64,000 bases of DNA, taken from NCBI GenBank assembly GCA_021773055.1, contig JAJFKV010000064.1, positions 1 through 64,000 on the forward strand, in the 5' to 3' direction. A model generated the notes under the pieces. That model saw only the letters and a program-made list of their open reading frames with translations. It searched no databases and was not told the origin of the DNA. Shown here piece by piece: positions 40,917 through 55,043 of this stretch. Both the position numbers and the translations under genes were made by a program. The DNA comes from Woeseiaceae bacterium (GTDB lineage: Bacteria > Pseudomonadota > Gammaproteobacteria > Steroidobacterales > Woeseiaceae). The first letter of the stretch is position 1; every line of letters begins with the position of its first letter.

Positions 40917-42095
40917 GTGAGCTTAGAAAACCCAGACACAGCCGTCCCGATGAGCGCTTTCGAGCGTCGTTCGGTGGGCGTCGTTGCGCTGATTTCGATG
41001 ATTCGGATGTTCGGGCTGTTCGCGCTGCTGCCGGTGCTGTCGCTATATGCAACCGATCTTGAGCACGCGACACCGTTGCTGGTTGGGTTGGCCGTCGGTG
41101 CCTACGGGCTGACACAGGCGGGGTTTCAAATACCACTGGGTGCATTGTCAGACCGGGTCGGCCGAATTCCCGTCATTCTGCTGGGATTGGGGATATTCGC
41201 AGCCGGCAGTGTACTGGCGGCCGTCAGCGACTCCATTTACGGAATTATCGCTGGGCGTCTATTGCAGGGTGCCGGCGCGATCTCGGCAACATTAACCGCG
41301 TTGATCAGTGACGCGACCCGCGAAGAGGTACGTACGAAGTCGATGGCTATTTTCGGCGTCGGTTTTGGCCTGTCATTCATGATCGCTATGGTCGGTGGAC
41401 CGCTAATCGCAGCGAAGTTCGGTGTGCAGTCGCTGTTTTGGGTGGCGGCGCTACTCGCGGTGGTGGCCGGGTTCTTGCTGTTGCTGTTGCCCAAAATTCC
41501 GCGGGTGCGAAAAAACGAAAGCTGGAGCCTGCTGCCAGCCCTTCGCCCGGACCTGTTGCGGGTCGATTTCTACGTGTTCCTCCTGCATACGATCATGACC
41601 GCAACATTTGTGGCGTTGCCGTTCTTGTTGACCCGGCGCCTTGAGATGACGCTAACCGATCACTGGAAAATGTACATCGGTGCGTTGCTATTGTCATTGG
41701 TCATCGCCGTCCCGATGATTATGAAGGACCACCGGCAGGGACAGGGCCGGCTTATCGGTATTGCGGTGAGCATGATACTGGTTGCACAACTGTCGCTGAC
41801 GTTCTTCAGTTTCTCCGTAATTCCGGTGTTTCTCTCACTCGTAGTCTATTTCGGTGGCTTCAACTTCCTCGAGGCCGGACTACCGGCCAGGCTGTCGGTG
41901 CTGGCGGACAGCGACCTCCGCGGCGCTTCACTAGGCGTGTTCTCAAGCGCCCAGTTCCTGGGAGCCTTCATTGGCGGCCTCATAGGCGGCCGATTCCTGG
42001 GCCAGGGCCGACCGACCGACGTCTTTTTCGTCTGCGCCTTACTAGCTGGAATCTGGCTGGCACTGCAGAGTTTCGGCCGATTCCGCAAATCGTAG
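40917..42095 (+). CDS. MFS transporter
   Basis: [34 protein letters not shown]; 12-TM pattern; probable GTG start 40917. Confidence 0.9.
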   Translation: MSLENPDTAVPMSAFERRSVGVVALISMIRMFGLFALLPVLSLYATDLEHATPLLVGLAVGAYGLTQAGFQIPLGALSDRVGRIPVILLGLGIFAAGSVLAAVSDSIYGIIAGRLLQGAGAISATLTALISDATREEVRTKSMAIFGVGFGLSFMIAMVGGPLIAAKFGVQSLFWVAALLAVVAGFLLLLLPKIPRVRKNESWSLLPALRPDLLRVDFYVFLLHTIMTATFVALPFLLTRRLEMTLTDHWKMYIGALLLSLVIAVPMIMKDHRQGQGRLIGIAVSMILVAQLSLTFFSFSVIPVFLSLVVYFGGFNFLEAGLPARLSVLADSDLRGASLGVFSSAQFLGAFIGGLIGGRFLGQGRPTDVFFVCALLAGIWLALQSFGRFRKS

Positions 42096-42126
42096 CGGTC
42101 TGGGGGTCTGATCCGGCAAATCGAAT

Positions 42127-42197
42127 CGGTCCGGAAGGCCGTAACTGCAATGGCTCGCTACGCTGCGCTTTATTTGCTGTAACGGCCTTCCGGACCG
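42127..42197 (+). repeat. Full 71-nt copy (C) of the conserved-apex hairpin family
   Basis: cggtccggaaggccgtaactGCAATGGCTCGCTACGCTGCGCTTTATTTGCtgtaacggccttccggaccg. Confidence 0.85.
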
Positions 42198-42337
42198 CTA
42201 CGATTGTCATGAGATCTGAATCCGGCGTTGTATTGAAGAAATCGGGCTAGCAATTCGCCAACCAGTCACTACAATAGTCCCCCCTCGCCGCACCGCGGCG
42301 AGTCACATCAACCACATACATAAGACAGGGGATCCGT

Positions 42338-42814
42338 ATGGCCCGCGGAATAAATAAAGTTATCATTGTCGGAAACGTCGGCGGAGATCCGGAGACACGT
42401 TATATGCCGAGCGGCTCGGCCGTGACAAATCTGACGGTTGCGACCAACGAGTCGTGGAAAGACAAGCAAACCGGTGAACAAAAAGAGCGCACCGAGTGGC
42501 ATCGCGTGGCGATGTTCAATCGTCTGGCTGAAATAGCGGCAGAGTATCTACGCAAGGGCTCACAGGTCTACATCGAGGGCAAACTGCGCACCCGCAAATG
42601 GCAGGACAAGGGTGGTCAGGATCGCTACACAACTGAGATCATTGCTGACGAAATGCAAATGCTCGGCGGCCGTGGTGGCAGCGGCGGTGGCGGCAACTTC
42701 GGCGGTGGCAGCCAGGGTGGCGGTCAAGGCGGCGGTCAAGGCGGCGACCAGGGCGGCGGTAATGCACCTCCGCAGCCGGGTCCGGACGATTTCGACGACG
42801 ATATTCCTTTCTAG
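42338..42814 (+). CDS. ssb: Single-stranded DNA-binding protein
   Basis: [23 protein letters not shown]...Gly-rich tail...DDFDDDIPF. Confidence 0.97.
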   Translation: MARGINKVIIVGNVGGDPETRYMPSGSAVTNLTVATNESWKDKQTGEQKERTEWHRVAMFNRLAEIAAEYLRKGSQVYIEGKLRTRKWQDKGGQDRYTTEIIADEMQMLGGRGGSGGGGNFGGGSQGGGQGGGQGGDQGGGNAPPQPGPDDFDDDIPF

Positions 42815-42826
42815 CAAGCCCGCATT

Positions 42827-44158
42827 TTGAAGCTGTACATCAAAACGATGGGCTGCCAGATGAACGAGTATGACTCGGACAAGATGGCAGATGTGTTGCG
42901 TGAGTCGCACGGTTACGAGTTGACCGATACGCCTGACGACGCCGACCTGTTGCTGGTAAATACGTGTTCGATTCGAGAAAAAGCCCAGGAAAAAGTTTTT
43001 TCTGAACTCGGGCGCTGGCGCAAACTCAAGGATTTGAATCCGAACGTCAAGATTGGCGTCGGGGGGTGTGTCGCGAGCCAGGAGGGCGAAGGCATCATCA
43101 AGCGAGCGCCATTTGTTGACGTGGTCTTCGGACCGCAAACCTTGCATCGTTTACCTGAATTGCTTGATAGCACAGAGAAGAAAAAGTCCGTTGTCGATAT
43201 TTCATTCCCTGAAATCGAAAAGTTCGATCGATTACCCGAGCCTCGTGCGGAGGGACCAACTGCCTTCGTATCGGTCATGGAAGGTTGCAGCAAATTTTGC
43301 AGTTTCTGTGTCGTTCCGTATACGCGCGGCGAGGAAATAAGTCGACCGTTCGATGACGTGATAGCTGAAGTTGCGAGTCTTGCTGATCAGGGTGTGCGTG
43401 AGGTCAATTTGCTGGGGCAGAACGTCAACGCCTATCGCGGGCCGATGCACGACGGACAAATCGCAGATCTGGCGACGCTCATTTATTACGTTGCTGAAAT
43501 TGACGGTATCGATCGAATTCGCTTTACGACCTCGCATCCGGTCGAATTTACCGATAGCCTGATTCAGGCCTATGCGGAGGTGCCGAAACTGGTAGGGTAT
43601 TTACACTTGCCGGTACAACATGGTTCGGACAGGATACTGGCAGGGATGAAACGTGGTCATACGATTCTTGAGTACAAGCAAAAGATTCGTAAATTGCGTG
43701 CAGCGCGGCCCGGCCTGTCGCTGTCATCGGACTTCATCATTGGTTTTCCCGGCGAGACGGACCGAGACTTTGAAGCACTGATGAACCTGATCGCCGAAAT
43801 GGGTTTCGATCAGTCGTTTAGTTTTATTTACAGCGCACGCCCTGGTACACCGGCCGCAAGCCTTGCGGACGACACGTCGATGGAAGTCAAGAAAAAACGA
43901 CTGCAGCTCTTGCAAACACGCATCAATCAGCAGGCGATGGATATCAGTCGGGCGATGGTTGGGACGACGCAAAGTGTGCTGGTTGAGAAACTCTCGAAGA
44001 AAAGCGCCAACCAGGTATCCGGACGCACCGAGAATAATCGCTGGGTCAATTTCGACGCCGATGCGACCTCAATAGGGCAATTTGTCGACGTTGTTATAAC
44101 CGAGGCGTTACCAAATTCATTGCGCGGACGCCTTGCGAACGAATCAGCTGCGGCGTAG
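42827..44158 (+). CDS. miaB: tRNA-2-methylthio-N6-dimethylallyladenosine synthase (TTG start)
   Basis: [40 protein letters not shown] radical SAM CxxxCxxC. Confidence 0.97.
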   Translation: MKLYIKTMGCQMNEYDSDKMADVLRESHGYELTDTPDDADLLLVNTCSIREKAQEKVFSELGRWRKLKDLNPNVKIGVGGCVASQEGEGIIKRAPFVDVVFGPQTLHRLPELLDSTEKKKSVVDISFPEIEKFDRLPEPRAEGPTAFVSVMEGCSKFCSFCVVPYTRGEEISRPFDDVIAEVASLADQGVREVNLLGQNVNAYRGPMHDGQIADLATLIYYVAEIDGIDRIRFTTSHPVEFTDSLIQAYAEVPKLVGYLHLPVQHGSDRILAGMKRGHTILEYKQKIRKLRAARPGLSLSSDFIIGFPGETDRDFEALMNLIAEMGFDQSFSFIYSARPGTPAASLADDTSMEVKKKRLQLLQTRINQQAMDISRAMVGTTQSVLVEKLSKKSANQVSGRTENNRWVNFDADATSIGQFVDVVITEALPNSLRGRLANESAAA

Positions 44159-44276
44159 TCTATAACGCAATGATCTATTGCCTTAATAGATTTTTCGTCA
44201 TCGTCTGTTACAGACATGACATTGCCCCTGTCTTCCTGACGGGCGGCTTCCTACGCAGAGGTTTTAAATACAGATC

Positions 44277-45260
44277 TTGAATGCTGTCCAGATTTTTCGG
44301 GACGTGGTTCTCGAACCCGCCGACAACAACCGCCTGGCCAATCTTTGCGGCCAGTTTGATGAACACTTACGACAGATCGAACGCCGCCTGGAAGTTGAAA
44401 TCGCCAGTCGCGGCCATCGCTTTCGTGTCACGGGGCGCCCGGGTGCCGCGGAGGTTGGTGGCGACGTCTTGTTGTCGCTGTTTGCGATGACGGATCAGGA
44501 GCGACTGGATCCCGAACGCGTTCACATGATGTTGCAGGAGTCGTTTATGGACAATGCTGAAACAAGTGCAGCTGATGGTGCGTCGGAAGTGTCGAATGAC
44601 GAGATTGTAAGCATTCAAACTCGACGCAAACTAATTCGTCCGCGCGGTGCGAATCAGACCGCGTACCTGCGCAGAATTCGTGACCATGATTTGGCCTTCG
44701 GTATTGGTCCTGCCGGAACCGGCAAAACCTACCTGGCAGTCGCGAGCGCGGTGGATGCTCTGGAAAACGAGCAAGTTCGTCGAATTGTGCTGGTGCGGCC
44801 AGCGGTCGAGGCGGGCGAAAGACTTGGTTTCCTGCCTGGAGATCTGTCGCAGAAAGTCGATCCTTACCTGCGACCGATGTACGACGCGCTGTATGACATG
44901 ATCGGTGCAGAACGCGTGACACAATTGATCGAGCGTAACGTCATAGAGGTAGCGCCACTGGCATTCATGCGCGGTCGATCGCTAAATGAGTCGGTTGTTA
45001 TTCTGGATGAAGCACAGAACACAAGCAACGAACAGATGAAAATGTTCCTGACGCGTATCGGTTTCGGATCACGCGCTGTAGTGACAGGTGATATCACGCA
45101 AATCGATTTGCCCTCAGGCCAGATGTCCGGACTCAGGAACGCGGCTGAAGTCTTGAAGGACGTAAGAGGTGTTTCCTTCACTTATTTCTCACCAAAGGAT
45201 GTCGTTCGTCACGAACTTGTACAGCGCATCGTCGAAGCCTACGAAAAAGATGACCGTTGA
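44277..45260 (+). CDS. phoH: PhoH family protein
   Basis: LAFGIGPAGTGKTYLAVASAVDAL, RPAVEAGERLGFLPGDL, VVTGDITQIDLP. Confidence 0.95.
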   Translation: MNAVQIFRDVVLEPADNNRLANLCGQFDEHLRQIERRLEVEIASRGHRFRVTGRPGAAEVGGDVLLSLFAMTDQERLDPERVHMMLQESFMDNAETSAADGASEVSNDEIVSIQTRRKLIRPRGANQTAYLRRIRDHDLAFGIGPAGTGKTYLAVASAVDALENEQVRRIVLVRPAVEAGERLGFLPGDLSQKVDPYLRPMYDALYDMIGAERVTQLIERNVIEVAPLAFMRGRSLNESVVILDEAQNTSNEQMKMFLTRIGFGSRAVVTGDITQIDLPSGQMSGLRNAAEVLKDVRGVSFTYFSPKDVVRHELVQRIVEAYEKDDR

Positions 45261-45726
45261 CGTTCAATTTGCATCCGAAAAAGAAAACGCACCTGCATCG
45301 ATTGACATCGTCACCTGGGTCGGTCGCACCCTTGAAGCCGCGGGGCACGCAAGTGCAGTAGAAATATCGGTGCGTGTAGTCGACGCGGCCGAGATGCAGC
45401 TCCTTAACAAGGAGTTTCGTGAGCAAGACAAACCGACCAATGTATTGTCTTTTCCGGTGGGTGTTTTCGACGGCTTGCCGGGGGACGCAGATGTGCCGCT
45501 GGGTGACATCGTTATTTGCGCGGCAGTTGTGGCTGATGAGGCTGAGCAACAAGGCAAGGCGATCGCTGACCACTGGGCCCACATGGTCGTCCACGGGACC
45601 CTGCATTTGCTGGGTTTCGACCACGAAAGAGACGACGATGCCGCGAAGATGGAAAAACTGGAAATACAAATCATGACTGCCCATGGGGTTGCGAATCCCT
45701 ATGGAGAGTCTCCTCAAGAGAACTGA
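45250..45726 (+). CDS. ybeY: Endoribonuclease YbeY
   Basis: LNKEFREQDKPTNVLSFP, HMVVHGTLHLLGFDHERDDDA. Confidence 0.97.
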   Translation: MTVDVQFASEKENAPASIDIVTWVGRTLEAAGHASAVEISVRVVDAAEMQLLNKEFREQDKPTNVLSFPVGVFDGLPGDADVPLGDIVICAAVVADEAEQQGKAIADHWAHMVVHGTLHLLGFDHERDDDAAKMEKLEIQIMTAHGVANPYGESPQEN

Positions 45727-45761
45727 TACACTTATTGTCAAACAGGTTGGACCACTCCCTT

Positions 45762-46613
45762 ATGAACGAAAAACCTCCAAGTACCAGCGGCTTGGGTACG
45801 CCCGGACTGGTTGCACGCGTGCTGCGGGCGATCAGGGGTGAACCCTGGAGCCGCGATGAAATTCAGACCTTTATCCAATCCGACGTCGAACTCGATGCTG
45901 AAGAGAAAAGCATGCTCTCCGGTGTGCTCGAGGTGTCCGAAATTCAGGCTCGCGAGGTCATGGTGCCGCGATCACAAATGGTCGTCATCGATATTGAAGA
46001 CGAGTTCGAAGATACGCTGAAACTAATCGTCGAATCAGGCCACTCTCGTTTCCCGGTCATCGGTGAAGATCGCGATGAGGTGCTCGGCATCTTGCTTGCC
46101 AAAGACCTGCTCCGTTACTACGGCAGCGACGAAGCCAAAGAGCTCACGATCAAGAAACTATTGCGGCCGGCGACGGTAATTCCTGAGTCGAAGCGCCTCA
46201 ACGCATTGCTGAAAGAATTTCGCGATAGCCACAATCATATGGCGATCGTCGTCGATGAATACGGTGGCGTCGCCGGGCTGTTGACCATCGAAGATGTTCT
46301 CGAAGAAATCGTCGGAGAAATCGACGACGAACATGATCGCGAGGAAGCCGAGTTTATCCGGCCGGACGGAGACCGTGATGGTAAGCCGAGTTTTGCCGTT
46401 CGTGCTCTGACTCGAATCGAGGATTTTAACGAGTACTTCGAATGCCAGCTGGACGATGAAGAATACGATACGCTCGGCGGTCTTGTGTTGCATGAGTTGG
46501 GACGACTGCCGCGCCGCGGTGAGAAAATCGAGTTTGGCGGGTTCTGTTTTTCGGTCATAAAAGTCGACGATCGGCGAATCGATTCTTTGCAGGTGCAACG
46601 TGAAGGTAGCTGA
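45762..46613 (+). CDS. ybeX: CBS domain/CorC_HlyC protein (YbeX)
   Basis: VMVPRSQMVVIDIEDEFEDTLKLIVESGHSRFPVIGEDRDEVLGILLAKDLL. Confidence 0.94.
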   Translation: MNEKPPSTSGLGTPGLVARVLRAIRGEPWSRDEIQTFIQSDVELDAEEKSMLSGVLEVSEIQAREVMVPRSQMVVIDIEDEFEDTLKLIVESGHSRFPVIGEDRDEVLGILLAKDLLRYYGSDEAKELTIKKLLRPATVIPESKRLNALLKEFRDSHNHMAIVVDEYGGVAGLLTIEDVLEEIVGEIDDEHDREEAEFIRPDGDRDGKPSFAVRALTRIEDFNEYFECQLDDEEYDTLGGLVLHELGRLPRRGEKIEFGGFCFSVIKVDDRRIDSLQVQREGS

Positions 46614-46618
46614 TTTCT

Positions 46619-48157
46619 GTGGCTAATAAGAATGATCAGAGTTTCCTGTTTTCTCTGGCGGCCGATCAGCCGCTAATGAGCCGAGGTCTTGCGTTCATAA
46701 TCGGTTGCGCGACGACACTTGTTTTTGCGCCGGCTGAGTGGTGGATTCTCGCGCCATTACTTACTTTGCCGCTGCTGTTTGTCGCGCTCACCAGGTCCCC
46801 AAGAGATGCGGCTGCACACTTTTTCTGGTTTGGCTTCGGACTATTTTTGACCGGCACCTATTGGATCTACATATCTGTGCACGTATTCGGTCATGCCGAA
46901 GTATGGGTCGCATTGCTGTTGATGGTTGGGCTGTCGCTCATCATGTCGATGTTCCTGTGGTCAGCCGGTTGGCTTACATCTCACCTGTCGCATGGTGAGC
47001 CGTGGCGCCTGTTCTTCATTGGTCCGGCGGCGTGGGTGCTGATTGAATGGGTACGGGGCTGGATTCTGACCGGATTTCCGTGGCTGGCACATGGCTACGG
47101 GCAAATAGATACTTCGCTCGCAGGATGGGCACCCGTGCTCGGTATCTACGGCATGTCGTTCATGTTGCTGTTGAGTACTGCGGCGATCCTCGTCGCGATC
47201 ATGACCGCCGGAAAAGAGCGTCTGATTGCGATCACCTTGGTCCTCGTACCATGGATTATTGGTGGCATGTTGTCTGTCATTGATTGGACGGAGCCGTACG
47301 GTAAGTCAATTCGCACCACCATTGTCCAGGCCGGGCTTTCGCAGGATCAAAAATGGCTGACCTCGCATCGACAACCAACACTCGACTTCTACCGGGGCGC
47401 GACCTTGAGTGTGCCGGAAAGCGAACTCGTCATCTGGCCGGAAGTCGCGATACCTGCGCTGCACACACAGGTTTCTGAATATCTGGATATCATCGACAGG
47501 GACGCCGAACGCAATCGCCAAACAGTGTTACTGGGCATCCTTGAAAACAACACAGAACGCAGTACCGAAGCTCGAATATTCAACAGCGTTTTGATGCTCG
47601 GTGGAGAGCAACGACAGTTCTACCGTAAACGGCACCTGGTGCCCTTTGGTGAGTACTTTCCGGTTCCGGCCAGTGTCCGGGAGTGGATGAAGATGCAGAA
47701 TCTTCCCTATTCTGACCTGGCGGCTGGCGAGGATATTCAACCGCTGCTGGTGGCTGCCAACGGCGCGAAACTTTCGGTCGCTGTGTGTTACGAAGACGCC
47801 TTTGGTGCGGAACAACTGTACGCATTTCCCGACGCAGATATTCTCATCAACGTCAGCAACGATGCCTGGTTTGGTGAGTCGATCGCTCCATTCCAGCACT
47901 TGCAGATTGCTCGTATGCGGGCGCTGGAAGTCGGTCGATTTTCCGTTAGATCGACCAATACCGGAATCAGTGCGTTCATTGGACCAGATGGTGAGCTTCT
48001 GAAGATAGCCGAGCAATTTGAAGAGGTCATCATGACGGCCGACATTCGATTGCATCGGGGTACAACCGCCTACTCAAATTGGGGCAATGGGCCTATCCTG
48101 GGGATCTGCTTCGCGATACTCGGTTTCTTCTGGGTTCGGAGCCGTGCGGGAATCTAG
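46619..48157 (+). CDS. lnt: Apolipoprotein N-acyltransferase
   Basis: TGFPWLAHGYGQID, LVIWPEVAIPAL, RKRHLVPFGEYFP, VSNDAWFG. Confidence 0.96.
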   Translation: MANKNDQSFLFSLAADQPLMSRGLAFIIGCATTLVFAPAEWWILAPLLTLPLLFVALTRSPRDAAAHFFWFGFGLFLTGTYWIYISVHVFGHAEVWVALLLMVGLSLIMSMFLWSAGWLTSHLSHGEPWRLFFIGPAAWVLIEWVRGWILTGFPWLAHGYGQIDTSLAGWAPVLGIYGMSFMLLLSTAAILVAIMTAGKERLIAITLVLVPWIIGGMLSVIDWTEPYGKSIRTTIVQAGLSQDQKWLTSHRQPTLDFYRGATLSVPESELVIWPEVAIPALHTQVSEYLDIIDRDAERNRQTVLLGILENNTERSTEARIFNSVLMLGGEQRQFYRKRHLVPFGEYFPVPASVREWMKMQNLPYSDLAAGEDIQPLLVAANGAKLSVAVCYEDAFGAEQLYAFPDADILINVSNDAWFGESIAPFQHLQIARMRALEVGRFSVRSTNTGISAFIGPDGELLKIAEQFEEVIMTADIRLHRGTTAYSNWGNGPILGICFAILGFFWVRSRAGI

Positions 48158-48174
48158 TGTGGTGTAACGAATAA

Positions 48175-51205
<3,031 letters not shown>

Positions 51206-51211
51206 CGCAAG

Positions 51212-51694
51212 ATGTTATTTGTTGCTGATGTAACGCATGCAGCTGTTGAAGCATTGTTGCGGCGATACGGGCTCAAACTTATTCTGCAAACAGACGGTTC
51301 CTCAATAACAGGCAGTTTCTGGGGTGATTCGGAAGCGGGCATCGTCGGCCGCAGCGTCTATGTCCGCAGCGACACACCAATACATTCCTTGCTGCACGAA
51401 ACCTGCCACGTCATTTGTATGACGGAGGATCGCCGTGCCGGCCTTGATCGCGATGCTGGTGGCGATGACCTGGAAGAGGCGGCTGTTTGCTACCTGCAGA
51501 TTATCCTGGCCGACTATATCAATGGTGTCGGCCGCGACTGGCTGATGCTGGATATGGACGCATGGGGCTATAGTTTTCGCCTCGGAAATACGCGTGCCTG
51601 GTTCGAGCAGGACGCCGAAGATGCCGCAGAGTTTCTTACGAATCATGGACTTCTGGATACGGCCGGCGCACCAATGTTCAATCTGCGCCTATAG
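51212..51694 (+). CDS. Conserved-looking hypothetical protein with HExxH motif
   Basis: SLLHETCHVICMTEDRRAG...DDLEEAAVCYLQIILAD: HETCH matches HExxH. Confidence 0.75.
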   Translation: MLFVADVTHAAVEALLRRYGLKLILQTDGSSITGSFWGDSEAGIVGRSVYVRSDTPIHSLLHETCHVICMTEDRRAGLDRDAGGDDLEEAAVCYLQIILADYINGVGRDWLMLDMDAWGYSFRLGNTRAWFEQDAEDAAEFLTNHGLLDTAGAPMFNLRL

Positions 51695-51718
51695 CTCAAC
51701 CGCAGTGTATAGTTTGGT

Positions 51719-52417
51719 ATGCCCTGGCCCCGCTACCTGCTGCATTTTGTCGTTATCGCGTTCATAACGTGGGCGCTGACGCAGATGGAAATCGCGTCCC
51801 CCGGCAGCCTGAAAATGCACATACTGCTGAGCGAGACTGATCGCTTCGGTACCAGCGAATTTTCCCCCGTCGAAATTATTCAGGCTATTATTCTCGCCGT
51901 TTGCGGCTTGATCATGGTTTGGGTGGCACGCCACTGCCCGACACAACGGCCCGTGGCCATATCGTTCGCGGGTATGGCGTCGGTATTCCTGATACGCGAG
52001 CTGGATTATTTTTTTGATCACTTAATTGCTGATAACCTGTGGCAGGTGCTGATTGTCATCATTGGCTCGCTCGTGATCGTCTACACGGTCAGGAATACAC
52101 GACGACTGCAGGTGGCACTCGCACGAATTTGGCCATCTCCGGGACTAACATTATTATTTGCAGGCGCTGTGATCCTGTTCGCTTTCGTGCGCTTCGTTGG
52201 CCATGAACCACTTTGGATGTCGATACTGGGCGATGACTACCAACGAATCATCAAGCTCGCGGTCGAGGAGTTCATTGAGCTGATCGGCTACTTCCTGTGG
52301 ATGATTGGCACCATCGAGTATGCGTTTCAGGCCAGAGCTTTAGCGATGGCGGAACCGCAACCAGCGGCACGAAGACGAAGAGACAAACGCCGGCATGATG
52401 CCGAAGGGCAATTCTGA
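51719..52417 (+). CDS. Hypothetical membrane protein
   Basis: 232-aa ORF with at least four hydrophobic segments and a basic C-terminal tail. Confidence 0.75.
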   Translation: MPWPRYLLHFVVIAFITWALTQMEIASPGSLKMHILLSETDRFGTSEFSPVEIIQAIILAVCGLIMVWVARHCPTQRPVAISFAGMASVFLIRELDYFFDHLIADNLWQVLIVIIGSLVIVYTVRNTRRLQVALARIWPSPGLTLLFAGAVILFAFVRFVGHEPLWMSILGDDYQRIIKLAVEEFIELIGYFLWMIGTIEYAFQARALAMAEPQPAARRRRDKRRHDAEGQF

Positions 52418-52453
52418 CTGGCGACCGAGTCTGATTACGTTGGTCACAGGGTC

Positions 52454-52528
52454 GTTGGCCAGGAAACTGTTTTCTGGAATGGCTCGCTGCGCTGCGCTTT
52501 ATTTCCTGTAAACAGTTTCCTGGCCAAC
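52454..52528 (+). repeat. Full copy (D) of the conserved-apex hairpin family
   Basis: 19-bp perfect inverted repeat gttggccaggaaactgttt (52454-52472) / aaacagtttcctggccaac (52510-52528) around ctGGAATGGCTCGCTGCGCTGCGCTTTATTTCCtgt. Confidence 0.87.
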
Positions 52529-52593
52529 AACCTTAAGAACACGGTAATGACATCCGGCGACGGGTATGGATCCGACCACCCGAGATCGGCTGG

Positions 52594-52619
52594 GCGACAT
52601 ATCAGGTCGCGCTCCTACA
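52594..52619 (-). repeat. REP-like element variant downstream of hisI
   Basis: Reverse complement begins GTAGGAGCGCGACCTGATATGTCGCCC; GCGAC/GTCGC stem. Confidence 0.55.
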
Positions 52620-53112
52620 GGACCGTGGGGTTTGGCGCGTTTCCGTAGACTTCTTGCGGATCGAAGACTTTTTCAGTTTCGGTCCATTCGAGTTCTACCT
52701 GTCCGTCCGTTTGCTTGCGCGCGAAGTCTGCGCCGACCGGAACCTTGCGATAAAAGCAACTGCGGTAGCCAACATGGCAGCTGGCGCCGCCGCTGACACT
52801 TACTCGTAACCAGATGCAGTCCTGGTCGTCATCCACCAGCAGTTCGCGGACTGTTTGTACAAGTCCGCTGGTCGCGCCCTTGTGCCACAGAACCTGTCGG
52901 CTACGGCTGTAGTAGTGCGCTTCACCGATTGAAATGGTGAGTTGCAGTGCTTCCGCGTTCATATAGCCCTGCATTAGCAGCTCGCCGCTCTCGGCGTCGG
53001 TCGTTACGACGGTGATGAGGCCGCGGTCGTCGAACTTGGGCGCGAGGTCGTTGCCTTCCTCAACCTGCTCGATCGTTTCGCGAGCTGAAAATCTGACGAA
53101 CGGGACTGACAT
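52615..53112 (-). CDS. hisI: Phosphoribosyl-AMP cyclohydrolase
   Basis: [39 protein letters not shown]...[22 protein letters not shown]. Confidence 0.93.
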   Translation of the reverse strand: MSVPFVRFSARETIEQVEEGNDLAPKFDDRGLITVVTTDAESGELLMQGYMNAEALQLTISIGEAHYYSRSRQVLWHKGATSGLVQTVRELLVDDDQDCIWLRVSVSGGASCHVGYRSCFYRKVPVGADFARKQTDGQVELEWTETEKVFDPQEVYGNAPNPTVL

Positions 53113-53238
53113 TGCGGGTCCTTGGTAAAAGAGTTTTCGGGTCGAAAGAGTACCGGGCGTGGCGGTCAGCAGCAATATGTAGCGGCCAGCCGCTATATTG
53201 TTATTATTGGGTCCTTTGAAAGGACGAGCCGCAAGACC

Positions 53239-54615
53239 ATGACCATACAGCTTCACGACACGCTTCAGGGCAAGAAAGTCCCCTTCGTACCGCAGAAAGA
53301 AGGCGAGGTGACGATGTACCTGTGTGGACCAACCGTCTATAACTTCGCGCACATTGGCAATGCCAGGCCAGCTGTTGTTTTCGACCTGCTCGCGCGCTTG
53401 CTGCGGCGGAGCTACAAATTGACGTTTGCCCGCAATATCACCGACGTCGACGACAGGATCAATGCTGCATCTGTCGAAACCGGTAAGCCCATCGAAGAGA
53501 TCACCGCGCGCTATATCAAAGCATACAACGATGACGTCGCCGCTCTCGGCGTGCGCCCGCCCGACGTCGAGCCGCGCGCGACGCGGCATATCGAAGAGAT
53601 GATTGCCATGATCGAAACTCTCATTGAGAAGGGTTTCGCCTATGAAGCCGAGGGCCATGTACTGTTCGATGTGTCGTCGAACGCGAGTTACGGCTCGCTT
53701 TCCAAACGCGACCTCAGAGAAATGATCGCCGGAGCACGTGTCGAAGTTGCTCCCTACAAGAAGGCGGCCCACGATTTCGTATTGTGGAAGCCATCGACAC
53801 CCGAATTGCCAGGCTGGGATTCTCCCTGGGGACGCGGACGACCCGGTTGGCACATCGAGTGTTCGGCGATGGCCGAAAAGCATTTGGGCACGACGATCGA
53901 TATTCATGCCGGTGGCCGCGACCTCGTTTTCCCACATCATGAAAATGAGATGGCACAAAGTTGTTGCGCCCATGATGGTGCACCGTTTGCGCGCTACTGG
54001 TTGCACAACGGATTTCTCAGCATGGACGAGACCAAAATGTCGAAGTCGCTCGGCAACGTCCTGCTGGTGCATGAATTGATCAAGACCATTCCGGGTGAGG
54101 TGATTCGCCTGGCATTGCTCGGTGCTCACTACAAGCAGCCGCTCGAGTGGTCGGCCGAGACAATCGAGTCGGCACGCCGCATGCTTGATCGCCTGTATGG
54201 GGCTGTGCAGGGGGTTGAGGTTCCGGAGGCTGCGCGTGCAGCGGCAGAGGTGCCAGAAGCATTGATTGCGGCCCTTGAGGACGACCTGAATTCGCCCAAG
54301 GCAATGGCCGCATTTTTCAGTCTGGCAAAGGATCTCAACAAAGCCACAGACGATGAAGTGAGGGTATCTCTCGCGGCACAAATGTACGCGAGCGGTGAGC
54401 TGATGGGACTGCTGGGTAACGATCCGGATGAGTGGTTTTCCGGACATGTTGAGGGTGATTTGTCGTCTGACGACATCGAGGCACTGATCGAAAAACGCAA
54501 CGCGGCGAAAGCGGCGCGCGACTTCGAAATGGCTGACGCCATTCGCGATCAACTTGGCGATGCCGGCGTCACGATTCAGGACAGCCGCGACGGAACGAGC
54601 TGGCGTCGGAGCTGA
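53239..54615 (+). CDS. cysS: Cysteine--tRNA ligase
   Basis: [35 protein letters not shown]. Confidence 0.97.
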   Translation: MTIQLHDTLQGKKVPFVPQKEGEVTMYLCGPTVYNFAHIGNARPAVVFDLLARLLRRSYKLTFARNITDVDDRINAASVETGKPIEEITARYIKAYNDDVAALGVRPPDVEPRATRHIEEMIAMIETLIEKGFAYEAEGHVLFDVSSNASYGSLSKRDLREMIAGARVEVAPYKKAAHDFVLWKPSTPELPGWDSPWGRGRPGWHIECSAMAEKHLGTTIDIHAGGRDLVFPHHENEMAQSCCAHDGAPFARYWLHNGFLSMDETKMSKSLGNVLLVHELIKTIPGEVIRLALLGAHYKQPLEWSAETIESARRMLDRLYGAVQGVEVPEAARAAAEVPEALIAALEDDLNSPKAMAAFFSLAKDLNKATDDEVRVSLAAQMYASGELMGLLGNDPDEWFSGHVEGDLSSDDIEALIEKRNAAKAARDFEMADAIRDQLGDAGVTIQDSRDGTSWRRS

Positions 54616-54617
54616 TC

Positions 54618-55043
54618 ATGGGCAACGAAATACAAGTCGCACAGCAAGAACTCATCGAAGACTTCGAGCTGTTCGAGGATTGGATGGATCGTTATCAATA
54701 CCTGATCGACATGGGTCGTCGCCTGCCCGACTTTCCCGACGCACTGCGGACGGATGAAAATCGGATCCGGGGTTGTCAGTCGCAGGTCTGGTTTGTTGCC
54801 AAAGAGCAAGATGGGCGCCTGCATTTTGAAGCAATCAGCGATGCCGCTATTGTTTCGGGTCTTATCGCCTTATTGCTGCGCCTGTACAGCGGTCGCAATC
54901 CTCAGGACATTCTTGATACGCCGCCAGACTTCGTTGCCGCGCTGCAGCTCGAAAGCCACCTGAGTCCCACGCGCAGCACGGGCCTGTCTTCCATGCTGGT
55001 CGCTATTCGCCGCTTCGCCGCAGACGCTTTGCAGGCAGCCTGA
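54618..55043 (+). CDS. sufE: SufE family Fe-S cluster assembly protein
   Basis: [36 protein letters not shown]. Confidence 0.93.
   Translation: MGNEIQVAQQELIEDFELFEDWMDRYQYLIDMGRRLPDFPDALRTDENRIRGCQSQVWFVAKEQDGRLHFEAISDAAIVSGLIALLLRLYSGRNPQDILDTPPDFVAALQLESHLSPTRSTGLSSMLVAIRRFAADALQAA

Noticed and set aside
42676-42775. Tandem-like GGCGGTGGC/CAAGGCGGC repeats
   Set aside because: Low-complexity codons of the normal SSB glycine/glutamine linker rather than a repeat array.
42560-43147. 195-aa minus-strand ORF antisense to the ssb Gly-rich tail and the start of miaB
   Set aside because: Repetitive Ala/Thr product is the mirror of the GGC/GGT-rich ssb linker; not an independent gene.
53113-54552. 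Long minus-strand ORF continuing from hisI through the opposite strand of cysS (645 aa in the track)
   Set aside because: HisI has a natural ATG at 53112. The upstream extension is antisense to the clearly coding cysS and has no recognisable domain.
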